64,000 nucleotides of DNA from Tissierella sp. MB52-C2 (GTDB lineage: Bacteria; Bacillota; Clostridia; Tissierellales; Tissierellaceae): the NCBI RefSeq assembly GCF_030931715.1, contig NZ_CP133261.1, positions 1,550,001-1,614,000 on the forward strand, given 5' to 3'. Below the pieces are notes generated by a model. The model ran no database searches, was not told the origin of the DNA, and saw only the letters and a list, made by a program, of their open reading frames with translations. Each line of letters opens with the position of its first letter. Position 1 is the first letter of the stretch. This document shows positions 33,999-42,928 of the stretch, in pieces. The position numbers and the translations under genes are program-made.

Positions 33999-35228
33999 TT
34001 ATTCCCATAAGAGTTCATTTAAATGAGGCTTCATATAATCACAACGCTCTTTGAATAAATCTATATTATTTTCTAATATATATAAATCATGCAAACATCG
34101 CCAACAAAAAAAATTAACATTACAATCACAACAAAGAGGATGTTGATCAGGCTCAAAATCAGACAAACAGCTATGTGTACATGCTATTTCATTTTTCTCT
34201 TCAAATAAAATACGTAAATCTTCAATTTCATCTACATTGCCCAACTTAAACTGCTCATCAGTAAACAAATCACATGGAAATATATCTCCATTGTATTCAA
34301 TGGTCAATTCATTAACCCCTGCCTTACAAGAACATCCTATTATTTCATGTTTATTTTTTAGTTCTGAAGGGGAAGAGATTTCTTGAGCATTTGAAACAAA
34401 TTGAGTTAATATATCAGAGTTTCTTTCTGCTCGTCCTAAAAGCGCTAATTGTCTAAGCATAGGCTTAGTACCTAATTCCTCATTAAGCTTATAAAATTTA
34501 TTAACTACATTTTGATTGTTTTTAGTAAGAACCATTGAAAGACTAATCTTTTTATAATCATTTTTATGTAATAGTTTAATACTATTAACTACTTGCTGGA
34601 AAACCCCTTTTCCCCTGATGATAGAGCATGATTCTTCATCTGCCCCATCTATACTAATATCAATATTATGTGCTAAAGCAGCTAAAGGTTTAACATTATC
34701 AGTATTTATAAGCGTTCCATTTGTCATTACTGATATTTTTCCATCATAATTACTTGAAGTATGTTTTAAAATATCTACGAAGTCATCCCTAATCATTGGT
34801 TCACCACCCGTTAAGGTTATATGGGAAGGTTTTAAAGCCTTTACTTTGTCTATTATTTGAAAAACTTGGGAAGTAGTATACTTATCATGGTTATTTACCT
34901 TATCCGCATCAACTATACAGTGCATACATTCTAAATTACACCTTTTGGTAATAGAAATGCTAACATCATTTATTTTATTGTGTTTTTTCTCAGTTTCACT
35001 ACTTAGCTCATGTAAATTATCCAACAATTTTTTAAAATATAATTTATCTTCATCATCAGCTAAACTATCTAATAATTCCTCTTCTGTACTTTGATTATCA
35101 ATACTATTCTTTAATATATCATAACATTCTCTAGAAATTTTCATCCATGAGCCATTTCTACGATTAAAAACTATGACTCTATTATTATTAAAAAGAAACC
35201 TGATTGATGGTGATAAATATAAATCCAT
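33999..35228 (-). CDS. Radical-SAM/SPASM peptide maturase with N-terminal PqqD-like domain
   Basis: 409 residues from the ATG at 35228 behind GAGGAGAT. Residues 1-80 form a PqqD-like RiPP recognition element (LSPSIRFLFNNNRVIVFNRR with a helical end). The radical-SAM cluster is RCNLECMHC (Cys97, 101, 104), then TLTGGEPMIRDDF near 143. The SPASM region has SCKAGVNELTIEYNGDIFPC near 310 and a Cys-rich end CTHSCLSDF, LCCDCNVNFFCWRCLH, which would hold two extra iron-sulfur clusters. This domain order fits sactipeptide/ranthipeptide-type maturases that bind the leader with the RRE and then link Cys to backbone or side-chain carbons. It is the gene next to the precursors. Confidence 0.85.
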   Translation of the reverse strand: MDLYLSPSIRFLFNNNRVIVFNRRNGSWMKISRECYDILKNSIDNQSTEEELLDSLADDEDKLYFKKLLDNLHELSSETEKKHNKINDVSISITKRCNLECMHCIVDADKVNNHDKYTTSQVFQIIDKVKALKPSHITLTGGEPMIRDDFVDILKHTSSNYDGKISVMTNGTLINTDNVKPLAALAHNIDISIDGADEESCSIIRGKGVFQQVVNSIKLLHKNDYKKISLSMVLTKNNQNVVNKFYKLNEELGTKPMLRQLALLGRAERNSDILTQFVSNAQEISSPSELKNKHEIIGCSCKAGVNELTIEYNGDIFPCDLFTDEQFKLGNVDEIEDLRILFEEKNEIACTHSCLSDFEPDQHPLCCDCNVNFFCWRCLHDLYILENNIDLFKERCDYMKPHLNELLWE

Positions 35229-35306
35229 ATTTATATCTCCTCTCATTTGATTTTTTAGTCTAACTCTCTTTTCTTTTTTCTTTTAATAATATGAAATTCT
35301 GTAATT

Positions 35307-36341
35307 TTATGAAACTTTTAAATTATATTTTGAAAATTTATACATTATATTCTCTATTGCACACATTACTGGTGAAGGCATATTGAAATTATCCGTTAAT
35401 ACTTTATTTATTAACTTACATCTTGTAGCTGAACAGCAGTTATAGTAACTACATCCATTGCATATTTCATTTTTTGTATTAAAAATACTATGAATTTTTT
35501 GTAGCTTTATTTTATCTATACCTGTATCAATATTTCCTATTCTATATTCCTCGTCTTCAACAACATAAGTACAGGGATATATGTCCCCATTTGGATCGAT
35601 ATTTAAAGTTGTTATTCCTCCTCCACAATTCCCTTTTTTATATATTTCTACATCAACAATAGATATACTAAGATTGCTATTTTTTTCTTTCTCTCGTTTA
35701 AACATTTCGAAAATCTTTTCTGTTTCTTTGCACAAAATATCTATGTGATGCTTGTCCCATCTATCATCAAAATAATCAGCAACTGGTATAATGGTATTAA
35801 ATCCCATTTCTACCAAGTGTTGTACACTTTCATATAGATTATATACTGTATCAGTATTAAATGTCATTCTAATTCGAACATCTTGCCTAATCTTTAATAA
35901 AGACACAAACTTGTCAATTACCAAATCGTAAGTCCCCCTACCATTTTTAAGCATTCTATTTGTATCATTAATTAATTTATTTCCGTCTAAACTTGCAGAA
36001 AGAGAATAATAAAAATTCTCACACAAGTATTCTTCTATTTTTTCATCTAACAGAATTCCATTTGTTGTTAACCCGAACATTAATCTTTTATTACTACTAG
36101 AAAAAATTTGCTTAAATTCCTCTGTTATATATTTTATTAAGTCAAATTGTAACAAAGGTTCTCCACCATGAAAATTAATAATAAGTGTATCCTCATTTAA
36201 TTCATTAAAATGTTTCATAATATATTGTATTGATTTATCAGCAGTTTCTATACTCATCATCTTATTAGTCTTATCATTGCCCTCATAACAGTATCTACAT
36301 TTCATATTACATTGAGTAGTTATCCATAATGTAACTAACAT
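35307..36341 (-). CDS. Radical-SAM/SPASM enzyme, second maturase
   Basis: 344 residues behind AAAGGGGG. The cluster is QCNMKCRYCYEG (Cys11, 15, 18) almost at the N-terminus, followed by INFHGGEPLLQFDLIKYI near 58, the anaerobic-sulfatase-maturase-like GGEP motif. The C-terminal SPASM part has CGGGITTLNIDPNGDIYPC near 240 and ICNGCSYYNCCSATRC near 300. It has no PqqD-like domain, so it may depend on the other enzyme's RRE or act on an already modified peptide. It is encoded 78 bases upstream of the RRE-containing maturase. Two maturases for three cysteines suggest at least two kinds of link in the product. Confidence 0.85.
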   Translation of the reverse strand: MLVTLWITTQCNMKCRYCYEGNDKTNKMMSIETADKSIQYIMKHFNELNEDTLIINFHGGEPLLQFDLIKYITEEFKQIFSSSNKRLMFGLTTNGILLDEKIEEYLCENFYYSLSASLDGNKLINDTNRMLKNGRGTYDLVIDKFVSLLKIRQDVRIRMTFNTDTVYNLYESVQHLVEMGFNTIIPVADYFDDRWDKHHIDILCKETEKIFEMFKREKEKNSNLSISIVDVEIYKKGNCGGGITTLNIDPNGDIYPCTYVVEDEEYRIGNIDTGIDKIKLQKIHSIFNTKNEICNGCSYYNCCSATRCKLINKVLTDNFNMPSPVMCAIENIMYKFSKYNLKVS

Positions 36342-36549
36342 TTTAATTCCCCCTTTAGGTGTATTGTATCTATATTACTATAATGTTATTGATACCTTTA
36401 AAATCAAACCTTTTAAGCCAATCCACTATCAATCTATTTAAATGGCATTTGAGTTAATTCTGAAGTAGTTAAATTTCCAGAACAAGAAATTTAAGTTTAA
36501 GCAATACAGGGTTTAAAATGTAAGCTGTATTTTCCGCTTACCAAATACA

Positions 36550-36961
36550 TCAAATTTTGATTATAAAATCAGTCTTGATTTTTCCCAAAATCAACATTAA
36601 ACTTACTATAAAAATTGATACAGCCATAATTAATGCTATTTCTTTAAAATTTAATATTAATAATGATATAGTAATTATTATCTCTGTAATAAGAATAATA
36701 CTTGTCCTTCTTTTATATATAGCCCTTACTTTTAGCATGATACCCTCCTCCATAAGCTCTAAGTGGGATATATACTATCATAAATAAAATGCTTTCCCAG
36801 ACCGCTCTAAACATAAATCCTATTAAGATTGTTGTTGTGATGTTTAGTAATATTAGAAGTCCTTGATGTAATCCATAGGCATAAATCTGCCTATCCTCAT
36901 CTTCTATTACTCCATTAGCAATAAAGTAGCTTGTCACCTTTTCAATCATATTATTAGCCAT
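36550..36961 (-). pseudogene. AgrB signal-peptide endopeptidase, frameshifted and truncated
   Basis: From the ATG at 36961 the frame gives MANNMIEKVTSYFIANGVIE, then helices and the AgrB hallmark PLRAYGGGYHAKSKGYI, then stops. A neighbouring frame continues KRRTSIILITEIIITISLLI and ends early after one more helix. AgrB cuts AgrD with a His and a Cys about seven residues apart; the His is here but neither frame supplies the Cys, and about a third of the usual length is missing. The gene starts on the last base of the agrD stop (TAATG). It is almost certainly dead. Confidence 0.8.
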
Positions 36962-37113
36962 TAGTTTTTACGAAGTTTTTCTGCACCTTTTGGTAATTCA
37001 GGCTGATAAGCCAGATACATACATGTTGTATTTACATTCATAGATGTTACCATCAATGCTAAACTTGCAAGAACTTTACTAAACCTTAAAACAACTTTCT
37101 TCACACAAATCAT
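36961..37113 (-). CDS. agrD: AgrD autoinducing-peptide precursor
   Basis: 50 residues behind AAGGTGG. An amphipathic, basic N-terminal helix (MICVKKVVLRFSKVLASLAL) leads to the signal region NVNTTCMYLAYQPELPKGAE and the tail KLRKN. The Cys, the aromatic/hydrophobic tail of the ring and the xPELP-x2-A-x-KLR motif are the classic AgrD pattern: the mature signal would be a thiolactone ring from the Cys to about the Tyr four or five residues on. The partner agrB next to it is broken, and no agrC or agrA is in the window, so processing and sensing would need genes elsewhere. In many clostridia agrB comes first; here agrD does. Confidence 0.85.
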   Translation of the reverse strand: MICVKKVVLRFSKVLASLALMVTSMNVNTTCMYLAYQPELPKGAEKLRKN

Positions 37114-37154
37114 CCACCTTGTTATTTTTTGTATATTTGTATATTTGTATTTTT

Positions 37155-37223
37155 ATTATACAATAAGAAGTAATAGCTTTTTGGGAATTTGTTGAAACTT
37201 ATATATCTTTTTGTTGAAACTTA
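37155..37223 (-). promoter_or_regulatory. agrD promoter with two phased repeats (candidate LytTR/AgrA boxes)
   Basis: TATAAT at 37155-37160 (minus strand) is 41 bases before the agrD ATG; its -35 region (CAAAAA) is poor. Just upstream are two identical repeats TAAGTTTCAAC at 37191-37201 and 37213-37223, 22 bp apart, i.e. on the same face of the helix. Their TAAGTT core fits the start of the consensus for LytTR-domain regulators such as AgrA, which bind paired repeats at this spacing before weak -35 elements. Binding is inferred, not shown. Confidence 0.6.
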
Positions 37224-37257
37224 CAATTTTTGTATATTTATTACTAAAATATTAAAG

Positions 37258-37279
37258 GACTTTGATTTCTCAAAGCCCT
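37258..37279 (-). terminator. Terminator after the small ORF at 37294-37440
   Basis: On the minus strand GGGCTTTGA and TCAAAGTCC form a stem with a short loop, followed by TTTAATATT. The T run is weak. Confidence 0.4.
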
Positions 37280-37293
37280 AACTATCTAATCTA

Positions 37294-37440
37294 TTAGACT
37301 CCATACATTAATATATCAACATGAAATCTTTTTTCAGTATGATATAATTTCAAGTTATCAATTGTCCCTTTTTTAGCAACTTCCCATGGAAAATACTTTT
37401 CTTCCACATTTATTTCATCTTTATCAAATATGTATATCAT
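37294..37440 (-). CDS. Small ORF downstream of pnp, hypothetical or gene remnant
   Basis: 48 codons from an ATG preceded by AGGACTA: MIYIFDKDEINVEEKYFPWE, then VAKKGTIDNLKLYHTEKRFH and DILMYGV. The open frame runs on upstream to the very edge of the palindrome at 37465, where a stop lies, so it may instead be the tail of a gene cut at that point. I do not recognise it. It fills most of the gap between pnp and the agr promoter. Confidence 0.35.
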   Translation of the reverse strand: MIYIFDKDEINVEEKYFPWEVAKKGTIDNLKLYHTEKRFHVDILMYGV

Positions 37441-37464
37441 TAGTCCTATAAGAATTTCCAACTC

Positions 37465-37507
37465 TTATTTTATAATAGGAAAGTAGAACTTTCCTATTAT
37501 AAAATAA
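37465..37507. repeat. Palindrome, island-end copy 2
   Basis: TTATTTTATAATAGGAAAGT, AGA and its exact reverse complement form a perfect 20-bp stem with a 3-base loop. The core matches the palindrome at 25215-25246. A half copy (AAAAAGTAGAATTTTCCTAT) lies at about 47416. The copies lie near the two ends of the 24.8-37.5 kb island. Confidence 0.7.
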
Positions 37508-37536
37508 AAACATGAACCTTAATATGGTTCATGCAT
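37508..37536 (-). terminator. Terminator of pnp
   Basis: CATGAACC and GGTTCATG flank TTAATAT; on the minus strand TTTTTATTTT follows. It begins just past the pnp stop. Confidence 0.8.
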
Positions 37537-37543
37537 TAATATA

Positions 37544-39640
37544 CTATTCTTCAGTTTTTGGTTCTTCAGGCAATAATACTTTTCTAGAAAGATTTATTCT
37601 TCCTTGATTATCTATTTCCATAACCTTAACTAATACTTCATCTCCAACTGCTAATACATCTTCTACTTTATTAACTCTTTCTCTAGCTATGTTGGATATA
37701 TGAAGAAGCCCTTCTTTACCATTTAGAACATCTATAAAAGCTCCAAAGTTAGTAATTCTAGTAACTTTTCCTAAATAGATTTCTCCTGGCTCTACTTCTT
37801 TAACGATTCTATTAATTATATCTATGGCTGCTTCGCCACCTTCTTGTGTTACTGAAGCAATGAAAATCTTACCAGTGTCATCAATATCTATTTTTACGCC
37901 TGTTTCATCTATTATTTTATTAATTACTTTTCCACCAGGTCCAATTATATCTCTTATTTTGTCTGGATTTATTTGCATAGTATATATTTTAGGAGCATAC
38001 TTAGATAAGTTTTCTCTAGGTGTTGATATGGTTTGCATCATCTTATCTAATATATATAATCTACCTTGTCTAGCTTTTTCTAAAGCTTCCTCTAGTATTG
38101 GCTTATCTATTCCTGCTATTTTTATATCCATTTGTATAGCCGTAATTCCATCTGCAGTCCCTGCCACCTTAAAGTCCATATCTCCTAAATGGTCTTCCAT
38201 ACCTTGAATATCAGATAAAATAGCTACATTATTATTTTCTTTTATTAATCCCATAGCTATTCCAGCAACAGGAGATTTTATAGGAACACCTGCATCTAAT
38301 AAAGCTAAAGTACTTCCACATACACTAGCTTGAGATGAAGAACCGTTTGAGCTAAGAACTTCTGATACTAATCTTATTGTATACGGGAATTTGTCTTCAG
38401 ATGGTATAACTGGTTCGAGAGCCCTTTCAGCCAATGCCCCATGACCTATTTCTCTTCTGCCTGGTCCTCTTAAAGGCCTAGAATCTCCTACAGAATATGG
38501 CGGGAAGTTATAATGGTGCATATATCTTTTAGATTCTTCTTCTCCTAAGCCATCAATAACTTGTGCATCACTAACTGCACCTAATGTGGCTATTGTAAGA
38601 ACCTGAGTCTGACCTCTCTTAAATAATCCTGAACCATGAGTTCTAGGTAATAACCCTACATCTGTAGTAATAGGACGTATTTCATCTGTTTTTCTATTGT
38701 CTGGTCTTATACCTTCTTCTACTATTAATCTTCTGACTTCGTCTTTTAACATATTTTCAATTACTACATTTATATCTTGCACTGACTCTGGATATTCTTC
38801 TAGCAATACTTCCTTTATTTCCTTATTTACTTTATCTATATTATCTAATCTCTCTTGTTTTTCAAAAGTATTTATAGCTTCTATTAATTTTTCTTTACCA
38901 AAAGCAACTATCTTTTCTCTTATTTCTTCATTAGGTCTAAATAAATCATATTCTTTTTTATCTTTACCTACTTCGCTTTTAATATCTTCAATAAAATCAC
39001 ATAGTTTTTGGATTTCAGCATGAGCTGTTAGGATACCATCTAACATAACTTTTTCTGTTACTTCATTTGCTCCTGCCTCAACCATCATTACAGCATTTTT
39101 TGTTCCTGCTACAACTAAATGAATTTCTGATTTTTCTCTTTCTTCACTATTTGGATTTATGATGAACTTATCATCTATTAATCCCACAAGAACTGATCCT
39201 GTAGGTCCATCGAATGGAATATCTGATATAGATAGAGCAATGGATGACCCAATCATTGCTACAATATCTGGTGAGTGGTCCTGATCTGCTGATAAAACAG
39301 TAGTTATAACTTGTACATCATTTCTATATCCATCTGGAAATAAAGGCCTAAGTGGTCTATCTATAAGTCTTGATGTTAAAATAGCTTTTTCACTTGGTCT
39401 GCCTTCTCTTTTTATAAATCCACCTGGTATTTTTCCTACTGAATATAATTTTTCCTCATAGTCTACACTAAGTGGGAAAAAATCTATTCCTTCTCTTGGC
39501 TCCTTAGAAGCTGTAGCAGTGGCTAAAATCACTGTATCACCATATTGAACCATACAAGCACCACTAGCCTGTTCTGCCACCTTACCAATAGTTACAATTA
39601 GGTCTCTACCAGCTAAATTATACTGGAATTTCCTTTCCAT
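37544..39640 (-). CDS. pnp: Polynucleotide phosphorylase
   Basis: 698 residues from the ATG at 39640 (AAGGAGGGATTGC upstream; an earlier start at 39688 is not supported). PNPase degrades RNA 3' to 5' using phosphate. Two RNase PH domains (about 10-215 and 310-540, with [20 protein letters not shown] and [20 protein letters not shown]) flank an all-helical linker, followed by KH ([20 protein letters not shown]) and S1 ([20 protein letters not shown]) domains. It follows rpsO, its usual neighbour. In Bacillus the next gene is ylxY; here the island intervenes. Confidence 0.97.
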   Translation of the reverse strand: MERKFQYNLAGRDLIVTIGKVAEQASGACMVQYGDTVILATATASKEPREGIDFFPLSVDYEEKLYSVGKIPGGFIKREGRPSEKAILTSRLIDRPLRPLFPDGYRNDVQVITTVLSADQDHSPDIVAMIGSSIALSISDIPFDGPTGSVLVGLIDDKFIINPNSEEREKSEIHLVVAGTKNAVMMVEAGANEVTEKVMLDGILTAHAEIQKLCDFIEDIKSEVGKDKKEYDLFRPNEEIREKIVAFGKEKLIEAINTFEKQERLDNIDKVNKEIKEVLLEEYPESVQDINVVIENMLKDEVRRLIVEEGIRPDNRKTDEIRPITTDVGLLPRTHGSGLFKRGQTQVLTIATLGAVSDAQVIDGLGEEESKRYMHHYNFPPYSVGDSRPLRGPGRREIGHGALAERALEPVIPSEDKFPYTIRLVSEVLSSNGSSSQASVCGSTLALLDAGVPIKSPVAGIAMGLIKENNNVAILSDIQGMEDHLGDMDFKVAGTADGITAIQMDIKIAGIDKPILEEALEKARQGRLYILDKMMQTISTPRENLSKYAPKIYTMQINPDKIRDIIGPGGKVINKIIDETGVKIDIDDTGKIFIASVTQEGGEAAIDIINRIVKEVEPGEIYLGKVTRITNFGAFIDVLNGKEGLLHISNIARERVNKVEDVLAVGDEVLVKVMEIDNQGRINLSRKVLLPEEPKTEE

Positions 39641-39741
39641 GCAATCCCTCCTTAATTTTAATATATTTAATATATTTATTATATCCATAATTCATAAAAG
39701 TATCTAATATAAATCAATAGAGCGGGAGTTTCCCGCTCTTA

Positions 39742-40008
39742 TTAACCTCTGATGCCTAATTTTTCAATTAAAGAACGATATCTTGCAATATCATTGTTTT
39801 GAAGATATTTTAAAAGACCTCTTCTTTGACCTACCATTTTAAGTAATCCTCTTCTTGAATGGTGATCTTTTTTATGAGCTTTTAAATGCTCATTTACAGA
39901 ATTTATTCTGTAAGTTAAAATTGCAATTTGTACTTCTGGTGAACCTGTATCACCTTCGTGTAATTTGTACTCATTAATAATTTGTTCTTTCATTTCTTTT
40001 GTTAACAT
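39742..40008 (-). CDS. rpsO: Ribosomal protein S15
   Basis: 88 residues from the ATG at 40008 behind [27 protein letters not shown], then [20 protein letters not shown] and [21 protein letters not shown]15 binds 16S rRNA early in 30S assembly. The frame runs open upstream into the leader, but the family start and the ribosome site fix it here. It heads the rpsO-pnp pair behind its own promoter and structured leader. Confidence 0.97.
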   Translation of the reverse strand: MLTKEMKEQIINEYKLHEGDTGSPEVQIAILTYRINSVNEHLKAHKKDHHSRRGLLKMVGQRRGLLKYLQNNDIARYRSLIEKLGIRG

Positions 40009-40095
40009 AAATAATACACCTCCAAAAAATTTAAAATACTCCAAGGGCTGCGTAAAACGCTGAGGATACGTTGAACGAAGCCTTTGGTAACGTTG
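40009..40095 (-). promoter_or_regulatory. rpsO: rpsO leader RNA (candidate S15 autoregulatory site)
   Basis: The leader contains GGCTTCGTTCAACGTATCCT and CAGCGTTTTACGCAGCCC, which can fold into adjacent short helices ahead of the ribosome site. S15 represses its own mRNA in several bacterial groups with different leader shapes. The position and G+C-rich islands suggest the same here; the fold was judged by eye. Confidence 0.4.
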
Positions 40096-40102
40096 CAATA
40101 TA

Positions 40103-40131
40103 ATATTATCATAATAAATAGTAAATGTAAA
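40103..40131 (-). promoter_or_regulatory. Promoter of rpsO-pnp
   Basis: On the minus strand TTTACA (40126-40131), a 17-base spacer and TAATAT (40103-40108) make a good sigma-A promoter just before the rpsO leader, between ribF and rpsO. Confidence 0.6.
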
Positions 40132-40133
40132 TA

Positions 40134-41048
40134 TTAATGTTTGAATTTAACCATTTCTATATCTAAATTCATTTGATTTATCAATTCTTCTTTATTCTTG
40201 AATTTAATATCATCTCTTAAAAAATCTATAAATTCCACTTCTATCATTTTTCCATATATGTTTTCACCGAAATCTAATATATAGGTTTCTATTTTTAATA
40301 CATCCTCATTAAAAGTAGGATTATAACCTATATTTGTGGCAGATAAATATCTTCTATTATCAACTATAGTATTAGTAATATAAACTCCATTTTTAGGTAT
40401 TACAAAATTGTCCATAGGTTCCATATTAGCAGTGGGAAAGCCTAATTTATTGCCTCTATTCTTCCCTGTTATTACTTTTCCTAATATAGAATATGGACGA
40501 CCTAATATGTTAGTAACTTCATCCATATGACCAATGGCTATTAAATTTCTTATAATAGAACTGCTAATAACTTCATTATTTTTATAAACAGGATCTAAAA
40601 CTATTACATCTATATTGTGTTTTTTCCCAAGTTCTAATAAAAATTCAGAATCACCTGAAGCCTTATATCCAAATCTATAATCAAATCCAACCACTAATAG
40701 TTTGCAATTCATTTTATCTATAATAATATTTTTAATAAAGTCTTCTCCTGATAATTTCATTAAATTATCATCAAAATCTAAAAGGTAGATAATATCAATC
40801 CCTAATTCTTCACATATTTTAAACTTTTGTTCGTTACTTGTTATCATATTAGGTTTGTTATTGTCTATAGTAGCTTTTGTATGATTTTTAAATAATAAAA
40901 GGGAAGATTTAATTCCCAAATCTTTAGCTTTGGAAATCATAGTATTAATTAACTGTTGGTGTCCAATATGAATACCATCAAAGTTACCTAAAGCAATAGC
41001 AGTATTAAATCTTGTTTCATTATAATTTGATAAATCAATTATTTCCAT
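40134..41048 (-). CDS. ribF: Bifunctional riboflavin kinase/FAD synthetase
   Basis: 304 residues. It phosphorylates riboflavin to FMN and adenylates FMN to FAD. The N-terminal nucleotidyltransferase domain has [17 protein letters not shown] near residue 18 (HIGH motif) and a [15 protein letters not shown] segment near 120, and the C-terminal flavokinase domain has [14 protein letters not shown] near 195. The gene lies 12 bases after truB, the standard truB-ribF-rpsO order in Firmicutes. Confidence 0.95.
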   Translation of the reverse strand: MEIIDLSNYNETRFNTAIALGNFDGIHIGHQQLINTMISKAKDLGIKSSLLLFKNHTKATIDNNKPNMITSNEQKFKICEELGIDIIYLLDFDDNLMKLSGEDFIKNIIIDKMNCKLLVVGFDYRFGYKASGDSEFLLELGKKHNIDVIVLDPVYKNNEVISSSIIRNLIAIGHMDEVTNILGRPYSILGKVITGKNRGNKLGFPTANMEPMDNFVIPKNGVYITNTIVDNRRYLSATNIGYNPTFNEDVLKIETYILDFGENIYGKMIEVEFIDFLRDDIKFKNKEELINQMNLDIEMVKFKH

Positions 41049-41060
41049 ATATATATCACC

Positions 41061-41948
41061 TTATATCATTAAAACTTTATCCATTTTTAAGTAAAATTTA
41101 GAATCATCAAGAATTATTTTTCCTATTCCAACAAATATATCTTTACAATAAACTCTAAGTAACTTATTCATCATATTCTCCTCAGTATCAACCTGTAAAA
41201 CAACGCCATTAATTAATTTAGAATATAAATATTCTGGTACAGTAAATCTCTCTATATGTTCTAAGGCTTTATCCATGGGAGTAATTATCTGTAAAATTTC
41301 CTCATGATTTAATTTGCTAATATATTCAATACTATAGGAATCTTCAATTTTAAAACTTCCTGCACCTACTCTTAGTAAGTATGACATATATCCATAGGTG
41401 CCTAAATCCATTCCTATATCGTCACATAAAGTTCTGATATAAGTTCCCCTGGAGCAACTGGTATAGAATAAGATCTTTTTACAATCTTCTATACTCAATA
41501 TTTTCTGGTCATATATTTTTATACTCCTAGGAGTACGCTCCACAGTTTTTCCTTCTCTAGCAAGTTCATAGAGCTTCTTACCCTTATGTTTTAATGCTGA
41601 ATACATAGGTGGCAGTTGAGATATATCACCTATGTATTTTGACATAGTAGATATTATCTCATTCTCCGTTACTGATTTATTAGAGATAGATATTACTTTT
41701 CCATCTCCATCTTGAGTATCAGTTCTATATCCTAAGGTTAGTTCACCTATGTATTCCTTATTGCTGTCTAAGAGATATTCTGCAATCCTGGTACCTTTAC
41801 CTATACATAATGGTAGTACTCCAGATGCATTGGGATCTAATGTTCCTGTGTGTCCTATCTTTTTTGTTTTAAGTGTTCTTCTTAATAAGTTTACTGCATC
41901 ATGGGAAGTCATTCCCCTTGGTTTAAAAAAGTTAATTACGCCGTTCAT
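41061..41948 (-). CDS. truB: tRNA pseudouridine-55 synthase
   Basis: 295 residues. TruB makes pseudouridine 55 in the T-loop of tRNAs. It opens MNGVINFFKPRGMTSHDAVN and holds the catalytic block GHTGTLDPNASGVLPLCIG (catalytic Asp near residue 38), RGTYIRTLCDDIG near 175 and a C-terminal PUA-like part. It is 8 bases after nrnA in the nusA-infB-rbfA operon. Confidence 0.96.
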   Translation of the reverse strand: MNGVINFFKPRGMTSHDAVNLLRRTLKTKKIGHTGTLDPNASGVLPLCIGKGTRIAEYLLDSNKEYIGELTLGYRTDTQDGDGKVISISNKSVTENEIISTMSKYIGDISQLPPMYSALKHKGKKLYELAREGKTVERTPRSIKIYDQKILSIEDCKKILFYTSCSRGTYIRTLCDDIGMDLGTYGYMSYLLRVGAGSFKIEDSYSIEYISKLNHEEILQIITPMDKALEHIERFTVPEYLYSKLINGVVLQVDTEENMMNKLLRVYCKDIFVGIGKIILDDSKFYLKMDKVLMI

Positions 41949-41956
41949 ACTACCAC

Positions 41957-42928
41957 CTAAAATACCTTTTTTATTTGTTCTAAAATTAATTTTTCAGCCA
42001 TGTTTATAGGTTGATTAATAGTACATCCTGCTGCTCTAATATGTCCTCCACCATCAAAGTTAGCACAAATTTCAGCAACATCTACATATTTCTTACTTCT
42101 CATGCTAACTTTGATGTCTTCTTCTTTAATTTCTTTTAACAAAACGGCTATTTCCACTGAATCTATTTCTCTAATAAAGGAAATTATCCCCTCTGTATCT
42201 TCCATTTTAGCATTTGAATTATTTAGCATATCTTGGGTTACTTGTATTATGCCTACCTTATTATCATGGTAAAACTTTAGAGTCTCCAGCACTTTTATAA
42301 ATAGTTTTGTTTTTTGAATACTTCTATTTTGATATAGATTGATATTGATATTACTTTTATCAATACCTAGCTTTATTAACTCAGCTGCTATCTCATGGGT
42401 TTCTGATGTAGTATTATCATACATAAAGCTTCCAGTATCTGAACTTATGGAAGTATAAATACAAGAAGCTATATCCTTATCTATAATAATTCCCATTTTA
42501 CTTATTAATTTATATACTAATTCTCCAGTAGCAGCTGCATTACTATCTACAATATTGATACTTCCAAAATTAGTATTGCTAATATGATGATCTATATTAA
42601 TAATATTTTCTATTTTCTCTAAAAATACTTTATTTTTACCTAATCTGTTTTCATCGCTTACATCTAAAGCTATAAATAGATCCAATTCAATAGTATCATC
42701 ATAGTCCATGATTTTATCTATATTTGGAAGAAATGAAAAATTTGTAGGAATATCATCACTTTTAAACATAAAAACTTTTTTATTAATCTTTTCAAGTGCA
42801 TTGCCCAATGCAAGAATAGATCCAAGATTATCTCCATCAGGATTAACATGAGAAGCGATTCCAATGTTCTTGTTATTTTTAATTAAATCAATCCCTAAAT
42901 CAAATTCACTTTCAATATTGTTAATCAT
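41957..42928 (-). CDS. nrnA: NanoRNase/pAp phosphatase (DHH family)
   Basis: 323 residues from the ATG at 42928, 9 bases after GGAG and overlapping the rbfA stop by 8 bases; an earlier start at 42967 is less likely. NrnA clears 2-5-nucleotide RNA scraps and 3'-phosphoadenosine 5'-phosphate. The DHH domain shows IASHVNPDGDNLGSILAL near residue 28, NIDHHISNTNFG near 105, and the DHHA1 domain ends with FDGGGHIRAAGCTI near 295. It sits between rbfA and truB, its usual place in Firmicutes. Confidence 0.93.
   Translation of the reverse strand: MINNIESEFDLGIDLIKNNKNIGIASHVNPDGDNLGSILALGNALEKINKKVFMFKSDDIPTNFSFLPNIDKIMDYDDTIELDLFIALDVSDENRLGKNKVFLEKIENIINIDHHISNTNFGSINIVDSNAAATGELVYKLISKMGIIIDKDIASCIYTSISSDTGSFMYDNTTSETHEIAAELIKLGIDKSNININLYQNRSIQKTKLFIKVLETLKFYHDNKVGIIQVTQDMLNNSNAKMEDTEGIISFIREIDSVEIAVLLKEIKEEDIKVSMRSKKYVDVAEICANFDGGGHIRAAGCTINQPINMAEKLILEQIKKVF

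Noticed and set aside
36342-36549. A third precursor peptide between agrB and the first radical-SAM gene
   Set aside because: No ATG frame with a ribosome site and the QKISDK/LDVKGQG leader is present; the only good ribosome site, AAAGGGGG, belongs to the radical-SAM gene.
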